A DNA stretch of 64,000 bases from an uncultured Eggerthellaceae bacterium. Its GTDB lineage: Bacteria > Actinomycetota > Coriobacteriia > Coriobacteriales > Eggerthellaceae. The notes below the pieces were generated by a model. That model saw nothing but the letters and a program-made list of their open reading frames with translations, was not told the origin of the DNA and ran no database searches. A program made the translations under genes and the position numbers. Positions 16,575 through 25,705 of the stretch are shown here, piece after piece. The DNA is taken from contig CAIFEB010000001.1 in NCBI GenBank assembly GCA_903789375.1, positions 89,312 through 153,311 on the forward strand. The letters are read 5' to 3'. Numbering within the stretch: the stretch's first letter is position 1; each line of letters starts with the position of its first letter.

Positions 16575-18815
16575 ATGGAGAAAATCGTCGAATCCTTCGA
16601 GCTGTATGGCAAGAAGTACCGATTCGAAACCGGCGAGCTCGCCAAGCAGGCGTCGGGCGCCGTCCTGGTCACCCAGGGCGACAGCACCGTGCTCGTCACG
16701 GCCGTCATCTCGAAGGAGGAGAAGGACTACGACTTCTTCCCGCTGACGGTCGACTACCTGGAGAAGATGTACGCCGTTGGGCGCATCCCGGGTGGTTACC
16801 TGAAGCGCGAAGCGCGTCCGTCCGAGAAGGGCACGCTGACCGCCCGCATGATCGACCGTCCCATCCGCCCCGGCTTCGCCGACGGCTTCAAGCATGAGGT
16901 GCAGGTCGTGGCCACGACGTTCGTCGCCGACCAGCAGAACCCCGTCGACACCGTCTGCGTGCAGGGCGCATCCGCTGCGCTCATGCTGGCAGCTGCGCCG
17001 TTCGACGGTCCTGTCGCCTGCGTGCGCGTGGGCCGCAACGCCGAAACTGGCGACTTCATCGTCAACCCGACGTACGAAGAGCAGGAGACGTCCGACCTCG
17101 ACCTCGTCATCGCAGGCACCTCCTCGTACATCTCGATGATCGAGGCCGGCGGACAGGAGATTCCCGAAGAGGACATGCTCGCCGCCATGTCGTTCGGCCA
17201 GAAGGCCATCGCCGCCTTCTGCGAGGCTGAGCAGCGTTTCCTCGACAAGTGCACGATTGAGCCGCGCGAGTGGAGCATCCACACGCCCGACCCGTCGATC
17301 GCCGAGCGCGTGAACCCGTTCTACGACGAGATGTCCGCCGCCCTCAAGGACGCCGACAAGCAGGCCCGCATGGGCAAGGTCGACGCTCTGAAGGAGCGCA
17401 TCACGTCCGAGCAGTTCACCGACGAGGAGCGCGCCGCCTGGCACGGCGACATCGCCGCAGCCCTCAAGGCGCTCGAGCGCCACGCCATGCGCCGCATGAT
17501 CATCGAGACCGGCGAGCGTGCCGACGGCCGCAAAGCCGACGAGATCCGCCCGCTGCACATCGTGCCGGGCTACCTGCCCCGCGTCCACGGCTCGGGCCTG
17601 TTCCAGCGCGGCCAGACCCAGGTGCTGTCGGTCTGCACGCTCGGCATGCTCAACGAGTGGCAGCGTCTCGACACCATCGAGCCCGTCGAGGGCAAGCGCT
17701 ATATGCATCAGTACAACTTCCCGCCGTACTGCACCGGCGAGACCGGCCGCATCGGCTCTCCGAAGCGCCGCGAAGTGGGCCATGGCGCCCTGGCCGAGCG
17801 TGCGCTGCGCCCGGTTCTGCCGTCCGAGGACGAGTTCCCCTACGCCATCCGCGTGGTGTCCGAGGTCCTCGAGTCCAATGGCTCCTCGTCGATGGCTTCC
17901 ACGTGCGGCTCGTGCCTGGCGCTCATGGACGCCGGCGTGCCCATCAAGGCGCCCGTGTCCGGCATCGCCATGGGCCTCATCCACGAGGACGATGGCGCCG
18001 TGATCCTGTCCGACATCCAGGGCATCGAGGACTTCCTCGGCGACATGGACTTCAAGGTCACCGGTACGGCGAAGGGCATCACCGCCCTCCAGATGGACAA
18101 CAAGGCCAAGGGCCTGTCCGTCGAGACGCTCGCTCGCGCTCTCGAGCAGGCAAAACGCGGCCGCGCGTTCATTCTCGACGCCATGCTCAAGGAAATTGAC
18201 GGCCCGCGCGAGCAGCTGTCCGACTACGCTCCGCGCATCGAGACCATACACATCCCGGTCGACAAGATCCGCGACGTCATCGGCTCGGGCGGCAAGGTCG
18301 TCCGCGGCATCCAGGAGGAGACCGGTGCCCAGATCGACATCCAGGAGGACGGCACCATCCACATCGCCGCAGTCGACGGCAAGGCCGGCGAGGCTGCCAA
18401 GCAGACGATTCTGGGCATCGTGAAGGAGCCCGAGGTCGGCGAAGTGTACGAAGGCGAAGTCGTCGGCATCAAGGACTTCGGCGCCTTCATCAAGCTGACG
18501 CCCGCCAAAGACGGCCTGCTCCACATCTCGCGCGTGGCCAACGGCCGCGTCGATAAGGTCGAGGATGTCCTGAGCATGGGCGACGTCATCAAGGTCAAGG
18601 TCCTCGAAGTGGACCCGAAGACCGGCAAGATCTCGCTCGACCGCCTCGACAAGCCGGATGCGCCGGAAGGCTCGGGCAACCACGGCCGCGGCAACTCTAA
18701 CGGCAACCGCTCCAACAACCGCTCGCATCGTTCCAACCATTCCGAGGGCGAAGCGGAAAGCGACAACCGTCCGGGCCGCGCCCAGCGCCGTCCGCGACGT
18801 CATCACGAGGCGTAA
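16575..18815 (+). CDS. pnp: Polyribonucleotide nucleotidyltransferase (PNPase)
   Basis: Phosphorolytic 3'-5' exoribonuclease of mRNA decay. The 746-residue protein has two RNase PH domains (first GDSTVLVTAVISKEEKDYDF; second GQTQVLSVCTLGM, YNFPPYCTGETGRIGSPKRR, AGVPIKAPVSGIAMGLI), a KH domain (IPVDKIRDVIGSGGKVVRGI) and an S1 domain (GEVVGIKDFGAFIKLTPAKD). It ends in a ~50-residue Asn/Arg/Ser-rich basic tail that could bind RNA. ATG 16575 with GAGGAAG upstream replaces a longer open frame that reads through the intergenic hairpin. Downstream is a clear terminator. Confidence 0.98.
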   Translation: MEKIVESFELYGKKYRFETGELAKQASGAVLVTQGDSTVLVTAVISKEEKDYDFFPLTVDYLEKMYAVGRIPGGYLKREARPSEKGTLTARMIDRPIRPGFADGFKHEVQVVATTFVADQQNPVDTVCVQGASAALMLAAAPFDGPVACVRVGRNAETGDFIVNPTYEEQETSDLDLVIAGTSSYISMIEAGGQEIPEEDMLAAMSFGQKAIAAFCEAEQRFLDKCTIEPREWSIHTPDPSIAERVNPFYDEMSAALKDADKQARMGKVDALKERITSEQFTDEERAAWHGDIAAALKALERHAMRRMIIETGERADGRKADEIRPLHIVPGYLPRVHGSGLFQRGQTQVLSVCTLGMLNEWQRLDTIEPVEGKRYMHQYNFPPYCTGETGRIGSPKRREVGHGALAERALRPVLPSEDEFPYAIRVVSEVLESNGSSSMASTCGSCLALMDAGVPIKAPVSGIAMGLIHEDDGAVILSDIQGIEDFLGDMDFKVTGTAKGITALQMDNKAKGLSVETLARALEQAKRGRAFILDAMLKEIDGPREQLSDYAPRIETIHIPVDKIRDVIGSGGKVVRGIQEETGAQIDIQEDGTIHIAAVDGKAGEAAKQTILGIVKEPEVGEVYEGEVVGIKDFGAFIKLTPAKDGLLHISRVANGRVDKVEDVLSMGDVIKVKVLEVDPKTGKISLDRLDKPDAPEGSGNHGRGNSNGNRSNNRSHRSNHSEGEAESDNRPGRAQRRPRRHHEA

Positions 18816-18873
18816 AACCGCACCATCGCAAAGCGCCCGCTGATTCCGACCAGAGGCGCTCATAGATTTCGAA

Positions 18874-18903
18874 GGGGCAGTCCATGTGGGCTGTCCCTTT
18901 TTT
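18874..18903 (+). terminator. Rho-independent terminator after pnp
   Basis: GGGGCAG (18874-18880) pairs with CTGTCCC (18891-18897), including one G-U pair, and is followed directly by six T (18898-18903). It lies 59 bases after the pnp stop. Confidence 0.85.
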
Positions 18904-18968
18904 GCAACGCTTGCCATCTTCTTTTCATGCGTTCGCCCTGCGGCTGCAAGGGCGGCACACGCTCAGGG

Positions 18969-18977
18969 TGCTAGCAT
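18969..18977 (+). promoter_or_regulatory. Extended -10 promoter for dapB
   Basis: TGC-TAGCAT (18969-18977) matches the extended -10 form also seen before hrcA and phoH. It lies just after the pnp terminator and ~84 bases before dapB. No good -35 is visible. Confidence 0.45.
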
Positions 18978-19060
18978 AGGAACCGAGCATATGAAGAGAA
19001 GGCGGCGTCGATGGGCCGCACGAGCACCGGGGCCGATGAGGCCCGGACAAGGAGAGCACG

Positions 19061-19828
19061 ATGATCAAGGTAGCGGTATCCGGCTGCGGCGGGCGCATGG
19101 GCTCGAAGATCTGCGAAGCCGTTGGCAAGGCGGACGACATGGAAGTCGTCTGCGGCATCGACCCGGCCACCCCGAAGGAGGAATTCCCGGTGTTCGCCTC
19201 GGTCGACGAAGCGATCGCCGGCGTGAAGTTCGACGTCATGGTCGATTTCACCCAGCCTTCGGCTGTCGCCGGCAACCTGAAGTCCGCGCTTTCGGCCGGC
19301 ATCGACTGCGTCGTGGGAACGACCGGGCTTTCGCACGAGACCCTTGAAGGTCTGGCGGCTCTCGCTCCCAAGGGAACGTGTCTGTTCTACGCGCCGAACT
19401 TCACGACGGGCGCCGTGCTCATGATGCAGTTCGCCAAGGCGGCCGCGCCGTTCTTCCCCGAGGCGGAGGTCATCGAGTTCCACCATGCGAACAAGAAGGA
19501 CGCCCCGTCCGGAACCGCCGTCACCACCGCACACCTCATCGCCGATGCGCGCGACCATCGCGAAAGCGGCGCGCCCGGCAAGGAGACGGAAATCGCCGGG
19601 GCCGAGGGAGCGCGCGGCGCGCTTATCGACGGAGTACCGGTGCATTCGGTGCGCTCGATGGGCTTCGTCGCCACGCAGGAGGTCATCTTCGGCTCGATGG
19701 GCCAGACGCTCACCATCAAGCACGATTCCTGGGACCGCGAATCGTACATGCCCGGCGTTCTTCTGGGTATTCGCAGCGTCGGCAACGAAGAGGGACTCAT
19801 TGTAGGTTTGGAGAACTTCATGAAGTAG
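19061..19828 (+). CDS. dapB: 4-hydroxy-tetrahydrodipicolinate reductase
   Basis: NAD(P)H-dependent reductase in the diaminopimelate/lysine pathway, feeding peptidoglycan. The 255-residue enzyme shows the nucleotide-binding VAVSGCGGRMG, DVMVDFTQPSA, VVGTTGLS, and the catalytic/substrate loop EFHHANKKDAPSGTA. ATG 19061 follows AAGGAGAG. It precedes dapA, which makes its substrate; the reverse order dapA-dapB is common elsewhere. Confidence 0.97.
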   Translation: MIKVAVSGCGGRMGSKICEAVGKADDMEVVCGIDPATPKEEFPVFASVDEAIAGVKFDVMVDFTQPSAVAGNLKSALSAGIDCVVGTTGLSHETLEGLAALAPKGTCLFYAPNFTTGAVLMMQFAKAAAPFFPEAEVIEFHHANKKDAPSGTAVTTAHLIADARDHRESGAPGKETEIAGAEGARGALIDGVPVHSVRSMGFVATQEVIFGSMGQTLTIKHDSWDRESYMPGVLLGIRSVGNEEGLIVGLENFMK

Positions 19829-19887
19829 CGTGCGTTCCGCGCGATTTACGTTGTACATTGAATGGATGCGTATACGAGGAGAGAACC

Positions 19888-20778
19888 ATGACTGAGCCTT
19901 TGTTCGGACACCTTATCACCGCGATGGTCACTCCGTTCGACGAGAACAACGACCTCGACCTCGACCGTACGGCGCAGCTTGTCGAACGCCAGGTCGAAGG
20001 CGGTGTCGACGGTCTCGCCGTCGTTCCGACGACGGGGGAGTGCCCGACGGTGTTCTATCCTCAGAAGATCGAGGTTTTCAAGACGGCCGTCGAAGCGGCC
20101 GCCGGTCGCGTTAAGATCATCGCCTACGTGGGCGACAACTGCACCGCCGACACGGTCGACTTCGCGCGCGAAGTCGAAAAGCTCGGCGTGGACGGGTTCC
20201 TATGCGTCGTGCCGTACTACAACAAGCCGCCGCAAGAGGGCATGTACCAGCACTTCAAAACCATCGCCGACGCGGTGGACATGCCGATCATGCTGTACAA
20301 CATCCCCGGACGCTGCGTTGTCAACATGCAGGCCGAAACCACGCTGCGCCTCGCCAACGATTGCGACAACATCATCGCCATCAAGGAGGCGTCGGGCAAG
20401 CTCGACCAGATCAAGCAGATCATCGACGAGTCTCCGGAAGGCTTCGACGTGTACTCCGGCGACGACGCTCTGACGTACGACATCATGAAGCTCGGCGGTG
20501 TCGGCGTCGTGTCCACGACGAGCAACGTGGCACCGCAGCGCATGGGCGAAATCGTGCGCCTGTGCCTCGAAGGCAAATGGGATGAGGCGAAGGAAGCCAA
20601 CGACAAGCTCATGCCGCTCATGCAGGGCCTGTTCGAGACGTCCAACCCGATTCTCGTCAAGGAGGCGCTCAAGCTGTCGGGTTTCCCGGTCGGCGGCGTG
20701 CGTCTGCCCCTCGTCAACGCCACGAAGGAACAGTCGGACCGCCTTGCCGCGGTCATGAAGCAGGTCGGGGTGCTCTAG
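19888..20778 (+). CDS. dapA: 4-hydroxy-tetrahydrodipicolinate synthase
   Basis: Condenses pyruvate with aspartate semialdehyde, the first committed step to diaminopimelate and lysine. The 296-residue TIM-barrel enzyme has GHLITAMVTPFDENNDLD, the PTTGECPT loop, the catalytic Tyr in VVPYYNKPPQEG and the Schiff-base Lys in IIAIKEASG. ATG 19888 follows GAGGAGAG; the longer open frame upstream reads through dapB in another frame and is rejected. It forms an operon with dapB (59-base gap). Confidence 0.97.
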   Translation: MTEPLFGHLITAMVTPFDENNDLDLDRTAQLVERQVEGGVDGLAVVPTTGECPTVFYPQKIEVFKTAVEAAAGRVKIIAYVGDNCTADTVDFAREVEKLGVDGFLCVVPYYNKPPQEGMYQHFKTIADAVDMPIMLYNIPGRCVVNMQAETTLRLANDCDNIIAIKEASGKLDQIKQIIDESPEGFDVYSGDDALTYDIMKLGGVGVVSTTSNVAPQRMGEIVRLCLEGKWDEAKEANDKLMPLMQGLFETSNPILVKEALKLSGFPVGGVRLPLVNATKEQSDRLAAVMKQVGVL

Positions 20779-20835
20779 GGCCCCTTCCCGCGCGCCCGTG
20801 GCTTTTTGGCTGTGAGCACCGTATGCAGTGAAGTC

Positions 20836-20882
20836 GCATCGCGCAAGCGATGCTTGAATGGAACAAGCCGCATTCGTGCGGC
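20836..20882 (+). promoter_or_regulatory. Two tetraloop-capped hairpins upstream of rnj
   Basis: GCATCGC-GCAA-GCGATGC (20836-20853) is a perfect 7-bp stem with a GNRA loop. GCCGCA-TTCG-TGCGGC (20867-20882) is a perfect 6-bp stem with a UUCG loop. Both lie between dapA and rnj, 84-130 bases before the rnj start. No T-run follows either, so they look like a structured leader or small RNA rather than a terminator. Confidence 0.6.
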
Positions 20883-20965
20883 GGCGTAGGGGGCGGAGAG
20901 CATCCGCCCTTTTCGCATGCTCGCAAACGGGCATGTCCTGCGCCATGAGAGACACAGAGGAGTGT

Positions 20966-22939
20966 ATGGAAGAAAGCAAGAAGACCGCTACGGCCGCTGC
21001 CGCGGGCGGTGCGGAGGACAAGAAAGCCTCCGCGAAGAAAACCGAGGGTGCGTCCTCGTCCGCCCCGAAGAAGCGCACGCGTCGCAAGGCGCAGCCGAAG
21101 GGCGAAAGCGCAAAGGAGCAGGCGAATTCTGAGAAGCGCGAGCGTCGCGAAACGACGCAGTTCAAATACGTCACGCTCGACCACGAGCGCCCGAAGCTGA
21201 CGCGTTCGGGAGCGAAGAACCAGCAGCCCGAGCCGAAGCGCCGGCGCAGCCATGGAAAGTCGAACGGCAAGTCGAACAAGAAGCCGGGCGCGCAGCTGAA
21301 GATCATTCCGCTCGGCGGCCTTGACGCCATCGGCAAGAACATGACCGTGCTCGAATGCAACGGCGACATGGTGCTCGATGACGCGGGCCTCATGTTCCCT
21401 GGCGACGAGCATCCTGGTATCGATCTCATCCTGCCCGACTACACCTACGTGCTGGAGAACGCCGACAAGCTGCGCGGCATCGTCATCACGCACGGCCACG
21501 AGGACCACACCGGCGCGTTGCCGTACCTGTACAAGGATCTGGGGCTCGACGTGCCCATCTACGGCACCAAGATGACGCTCGGCCTCATCGAGGGCAAGTT
21601 CGCCGAGCACCACATCAAGAACGCGAAACTCGTGGAAATCAAGCCGGGCGACGTCATCAACCTCGGCTGCTTCTCCGCCGAGTTCTTCGCCGTCAACCAC
21701 TCGATTCCCGGCGCTGTGGGCATCTTCTTCCAGTCACCGGCAGGAAACGTTCTGCACACGGGCGACTTCAAGCTGGATCAGACCCCCATCGACGGCGTCC
21801 ACACCGATTTCGGCGCGCTCGCGCGCTTCAGCCAGATAGGCGTCGATCTGATGATGTCGGATTCGACCAACGCCATGAAGAAGAACTTCACGCCGTCCGA
21901 AGCCGAGGTCGGCAAAGTGCTCAACCGCATCATCGCCCAGGCCAAGGGCCGCGTGGTCATCGCCTCGTTTGCGAGCCATATCCACCGCATGCAGCAGATC
22001 TGCGACGCGGCTGTGGCAAACGGGCGCAAAGTAGTCGTCACGGGCCGATCGATGATCCAGAACACCGACATCGCACGACGACTCGGTTACCTCAACATCG
22101 ACGACAACAACCTGGTAGACGCGTACGACCTGAAGGACATCCCGCCTGAGAAGATCGTCGTCATGTGCACCGGTTCTCAGGGCGAGCCGCTTTCGGCACT
22201 CGCGCGCATCGCGAGCGGACGCCATAAGACGATCGAAATCGAGGAGGGTGACACGGTCATCATCTCGGCCACCCCGGTTCCGGGCAACGAGAAGGCCGTG
22301 ACCCGCGTCATCAACCTGCTGTCCAAGATCGGCGCTGACGTGTACGACAAGTCGCGCGCCATGGTGCACGTCTCCGGCCACGCGGGCAGCGAGGAGCTGA
22401 AGCTCGTGCTGTCCATCGTCCAGCCCAAGGCGTTCATGCCGGTGCACGGCGAGGCGGCCCACCTGCGTGCCCATGCACGGCTCGCCGAGGAGACGGGCGT
22501 CGACCCCGACAACATCTTCATCTGCGAAAACGGCGAATCGCTCATCGTCGACCACAACGGCGTGCACATGGGCGAGGTCGTGCCGTCCGGCGTCGTGTTC
22601 GTCGACGGCCTGTCGGTGGGTGACACGTCGCAGGACGTCCTCGACGAGCGCGTCGAACTCGGCGCACAGGGCTTCGCCGTCGTCGCCTGCGCCGTCGACT
22701 TCAAGAAGAAGCAGCTCATCGGAAACGTTCAGCTGGAGATGCACGGCATCACCGGCGGGGATGACGACTACGTGGCCGACGAGGCGCGCAACGTTGTCGA
22801 GTCCGCCATCAAAAAGCAGGTTTCGCGCGGCTCCAACGAGCGCGAGATCAAGAAGGTCGCCCGGGATTCGCTCCTGTCGCTTCTGTGGGAGCGCACGAAG
22901 CAGAAGCCCATGGCGGTTGTGAACGTCATCAGCGCGTAA
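20966..22939 (+). CDS. rnj: Ribonuclease J
   Basis: Metallo-beta-lactamase/beta-CASP RNase with endonuclease and 5'-3' exonuclease activity in mRNA decay and rRNA maturation. The 657-residue product starts with a ~110-residue Lys/Ala/Ser-rich basic extension. The catalytic core follows (LKIIPLGGLDAIGKNMTVLE), with the metal motif H176-G-H-E-D-H181, MFPGDEHPGIDLILPDY, HTGDFKLDQ, SDSTNA and the beta-CASP region (VVIASFASHIHRMQQICDAA, MVHVSGHAG, FMPVHGEAAHLRAHA). ATG 20966 with GAGGAG is preferred over the longer open frame. It shares the window with RNase Y and PNPase. Confidence 0.96.
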   Translation: MEESKKTATAAAAGGAEDKKASAKKTEGASSSAPKKRTRRKAQPKGESAKEQANSEKRERRETTQFKYVTLDHERPKLTRSGAKNQQPEPKRRRSHGKSNGKSNKKPGAQLKIIPLGGLDAIGKNMTVLECNGDMVLDDAGLMFPGDEHPGIDLILPDYTYVLENADKLRGIVITHGHEDHTGALPYLYKDLGLDVPIYGTKMTLGLIEGKFAEHHIKNAKLVEIKPGDVINLGCFSAEFFAVNHSIPGAVGIFFQSPAGNVLHTGDFKLDQTPIDGVHTDFGALARFSQIGVDLMMSDSTNAMKKNFTPSEAEVGKVLNRIIAQAKGRVVIASFASHIHRMQQICDAAVANGRKVVVTGRSMIQNTDIARRLGYLNIDDNNLVDAYDLKDIPPEKIVVMCTGSQGEPLSALARIASGRHKTIEIEEGDTVIISATPVPGNEKAVTRVINLLSKIGADVYDKSRAMVHVSGHAGSEELKLVLSIVQPKAFMPVHGEAAHLRAHARLAEETGVDPDNIFICENGESLIVDHNGVHMGEVVPSGVVFVDGLSVGDTSQDVLDERVELGAQGFAVVACAVDFKKKQLIGNVQLEMHGITGGDDDYVADEARNVVESAIKKQVSRGSNEREIKKVARDSLLSLLWERTKQKPMAVVNVISA

Positions 22940-22973
22940 CGCGAAGCACCGCGTCGCCTTCAGCGTCGTTGGC

Positions 22974-22979
22974 TATAAT
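22974..22979 (+). promoter_or_regulatory. -10 element for ftsK
   Basis: A perfect TATAAT (22974-22979) lies in the gap after rnj. Transcription would begin near 22986. Notably an in-frame ATG lies at 22988, 36 codons before the GTG with a strong ribosome-binding site at 23096. No convincing -35 is visible. Confidence 0.5.
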
Positions 22980-23095
22980 GCAGCTTCATGGGTCCTGTAC
23001 GGGACCAGCTGCGAAGCCCGCCGACGCCTCGGCGACGCGGTGCGGCATTTTCACCGAAACGCATACGGACCAGGAACGCAAGGAGGAGCGCGGGC

Positions 23096-25702
23096 GTGCC
23101 CCAGACGGCGAAGACATCGAAGAAGAAGGCCTCGAACAAGAACGGGGCGGGGCAGCGTGCGCGCACGGCGTCGTCGGGCAAGCGCGCGGCGTCGCCGGCC
23201 GAGAAGAACGCGCGGCGCCATCCGGCGCGCAAGGATGTTCCCGCCGAACCCGAGCCGCTTCTCGACGACGACGCGCGCCGCAACATCGCCGGCATCGTCT
23301 GCATCGTCGCGGCTGTCGCGCTTCTGCTCATCGCTCTCGTTCCGGCAAGCGGCGTCGTGTCGTCGTTTCTGTCGTCCTTTCTGCGTCTCACGCTCGGCGT
23401 AGGCGTGTACATCCTGCCGATCATCCTCGCGGCGGTGGGCGTGTGCTTCATCGTGCGGTTCAACGAGCAGCGCGTTCCAGCCCGCGCGTCCATCGGACTT
23501 CTGCTCCTGTTCGTGACGGTACTCGTGCTGCTTGCGCTTTTCACGCCCGCCAACCCCGGCGACGGCCAGGTTCCGTCGCGTCTGTTTGCATCCGACCAGC
23601 TCCAGGCGCGGGGCGGTTATATCGGCGCGGGCATCGCCTGGGTGGGGCTCACGCTCTTCGGCCTACCGGTGTCGACCGTCATCATGGTCGGCGTCATCGC
23701 CGTCGCGCTCGTCGTCATCGGGTTCTCGTTCACGAAGCTCGCAGACGCCGTGCGTGCCAAGCGTGAGGAGCATCGCGCAGCCGAAGACGAGCTCGACGTC
23801 GTGCCGGCGCCGCCGTACCAGTTGCAGCCCGCACCCGAGGCTTCGAAGGCACCTGTCCCTGCAGCCCGCGCACCACAGCCGGCGCTCGATCCCGGAGCAA
23901 CCGTTCCGCAACCTGCTGTCGACCGAACGCGCGTTATCCCGCGCGCGATCCTGCGTCGCCACGAAGAGCAGGCTGAAAAAGACGAAGCCGCCGCTGCGGC
24001 GAAATCCCAAAAAGGTCGCGGCTCCCATGCGGCAGAAGATGCGGCGGGCAAGACTATCGCGCTCGCGGACCGCCTCACCGGCGGCCGCAAGACGCCCGAC
24101 GCCTCGAAGACGTCCCAGCTCACGCGAAAACTTGGCGAGCATCCGAAGGCAGACCCCGCGAAGACCGCCGCGCTCGCCCCGTCCGACGTCAAGCCCGCAA
24201 GCTCCGACGCCGCCGAAGAGGGCGCTTTCACGCTGCCCGACCCCTCGCTGCTCAAAGTCAGCAAGTCAAAGCGTCGCAGCCGCGCTTTCGAAGAGGAGCT
24301 GGCCGATACGGCTGGGCGCCTGCAGAAGACGCTCGAGGACTTCAACATCATGGCCACCGTCGTCGACTGGGTGGCGGGCCCCACAGTCACGCTCTTCGAG
24401 GTGGACCTTCCGCCGGGCGTGCGCGTGAGCCGCGTCACGGCCCTCTGCGACGACATCGCGCTCGCGCTCGCCGCGCCAGGCGTGCGCATCTACGCCCCGG
24501 TTCCGGGCACGCACTACGTCGGCATCGAGGTGCCCAACGCCACGCGCGACACGGTGCTCCTGGGCGATGTGCTCAAGTACGTCAAGGGTGGACCGCTTGA
24601 AATGGCAATCGGCAAGGACGTCGAGGGCAAGCCGGTCGTCTGCGACCTGGCCAAGATGCCGCACCTGCTCATCGGCGGCACCACGGGTTCGGGCAAGTCG
24701 GTCGGCATCAACTCGATGATCATGTCCATGCTCATGCGCGCCACTCCCGACGAGGTGCGCTTCATCATGATCGACCCGAAGCGCGTCGAGTTCACCCCGT
24801 ACAACGGCATCCCGCATCTCTATGTCCCGGTCGTCACCGAGCCCAAGGAGGCGGCAAGTGCCCTGTCCTGGGGCGTCGCCGAGATGGAGCGCCGGCTCAA
24901 GGTGTTCTCGAAGGTGGGCGCGCGCAACATCACGCAGTACAACGACAAGGTGCGCGCCGGCTCGATTCCCGACGAGGAAGCGGAGAAGCTGCCCTACATC
25001 GTGATCATCATCGACGAGCTAGCCGACCTCATGATGAACGTCGGCAAGGAGGTCGAGTTCTCGATCAGCCGCATCGCCCAGCTCGCCCGCGCCGCCGGCA
25101 TCCACCTGATCGTCGCCACGCAGCGTCCGTCGGCAAACGTCGTCACGGGCCTCATCAAGGCGAACATCACGAACCGCATGGCGTTCAACGTGGCCTCCAG
25201 CCTGGACTCGCGCGTCATCTTGGACACGTCGGGCGCCGAAAGCCTGATCGGCAACGGTGACCTGCTGCTCTCGAAGCCGGAGTACGCCAAGCCCCGCCGT
25301 ATCCAGGGCTGCTTCGTGTCGCCGGACGAAATAGCCTCGGTCGTCGACTTCGTCAAACAGCAGGGCGAACCGGACTACCATTCGGAGATCCTCAAGACGA
25401 ACGTCATCACCCTTGGTGATTCGATGCCCGACGGCTCGGGCGGCTCGGTCAGCGCCGACGACCCGCTTCTGTGGGAAGCGGCCGACATCGTAGTCGCGTC
25501 GGGTATGGGATCCACGTCCAACATCCAGCGCAAGCTCAAAGTGGGGTACTCGCGCGCTGGCCGTATAATGGACATGCTCGAAGAGCACGGCGTCGTCGGC
25601 CCTCCCAACGGGAGCAAGCCGCGAGAGGTGCTCGTCGACGCGATGGAATTGGAAACTCTGAAGGCATTCGAGCTGGACGACGAGCGAAGTTCGAAGGAGT
25701 AG
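23096..25702 (+). CDS. ftsK: DNA translocase FtsK/SpoIIIE
   Basis: Septum-located DNA pump that clears and segregates chromosome termini. The 868-residue protein has a basic N-terminus and about four membrane helices between residues ~60 and 215 (GIVCIVAAVALLLIALVPAS, LGVGVYILPIILAAVGVCFI). A ~200-residue Ala/Pro/Lys-rich linker and the motor domain follow, with Walker A at 527-535 (GGTTGSGKS) and Walker B (YIVIIIDELADLMM). The C-terminal gamma winged helix (SNIQRKLKVGYSRAGRIMDM) reads polar sequences. GTG 23096 is chosen for its AAGGAGGAG site; ATG 22988 in frame would add 36 residues and lies right after the -10. Confidence 0.95.
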   Translation: MPQTAKTSKKKASNKNGAGQRARTASSGKRAASPAEKNARRHPARKDVPAEPEPLLDDDARRNIAGIVCIVAAVALLLIALVPASGVVSSFLSSFLRLTLGVGVYILPIILAAVGVCFIVRFNEQRVPARASIGLLLLFVTVLVLLALFTPANPGDGQVPSRLFASDQLQARGGYIGAGIAWVGLTLFGLPVSTVIMVGVIAVALVVIGFSFTKLADAVRAKREEHRAAEDELDVVPAPPYQLQPAPEASKAPVPAARAPQPALDPGATVPQPAVDRTRVIPRAILRRHEEQAEKDEAAAAAKSQKGRGSHAAEDAAGKTIALADRLTGGRKTPDASKTSQLTRKLGEHPKADPAKTAALAPSDVKPASSDAAEEGAFTLPDPSLLKVSKSKRRSRAFEEELADTAGRLQKTLEDFNIMATVVDWVAGPTVTLFEVDLPPGVRVSRVTALCDDIALALAAPGVRIYAPVPGTHYVGIEVPNATRDTVLLGDVLKYVKGGPLEMAIGKDVEGKPVVCDLAKMPHLLIGGTTGSGKSVGINSMIMSMLMRATPDEVRFIMIDPKRVEFTPYNGIPHLYVPVVTEPKEAASALSWGVAEMERRLKVFSKVGARNITQYNDKVRAGSIPDEEAEKLPYIVIIIDELADLMMNVGKEVEFSISRIAQLARAAGIHLIVATQRPSANVVTGLIKANITNRMAFNVASSLDSRVILDTSGAESLIGNGDLLLSKPEYAKPRRIQGCFVSPDEIASVVDFVKQQGEPDYHSEILKTNVITLGDSMPDGSGGSVSADDPLLWEAADIVVASGMGSTSNIQRKLKVGYSRAGRIMDMLEEHGVVGPPNGSKPREVLVDAMELETLKAFELDDERSSKE

Positions 25703-25705
25703 ATC

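Noticed and set aside
16461-18917. 818-residue minus-strand frame opposite pnp
   Set aside because: Shadow of PNPase; crosses the pnp terminator.
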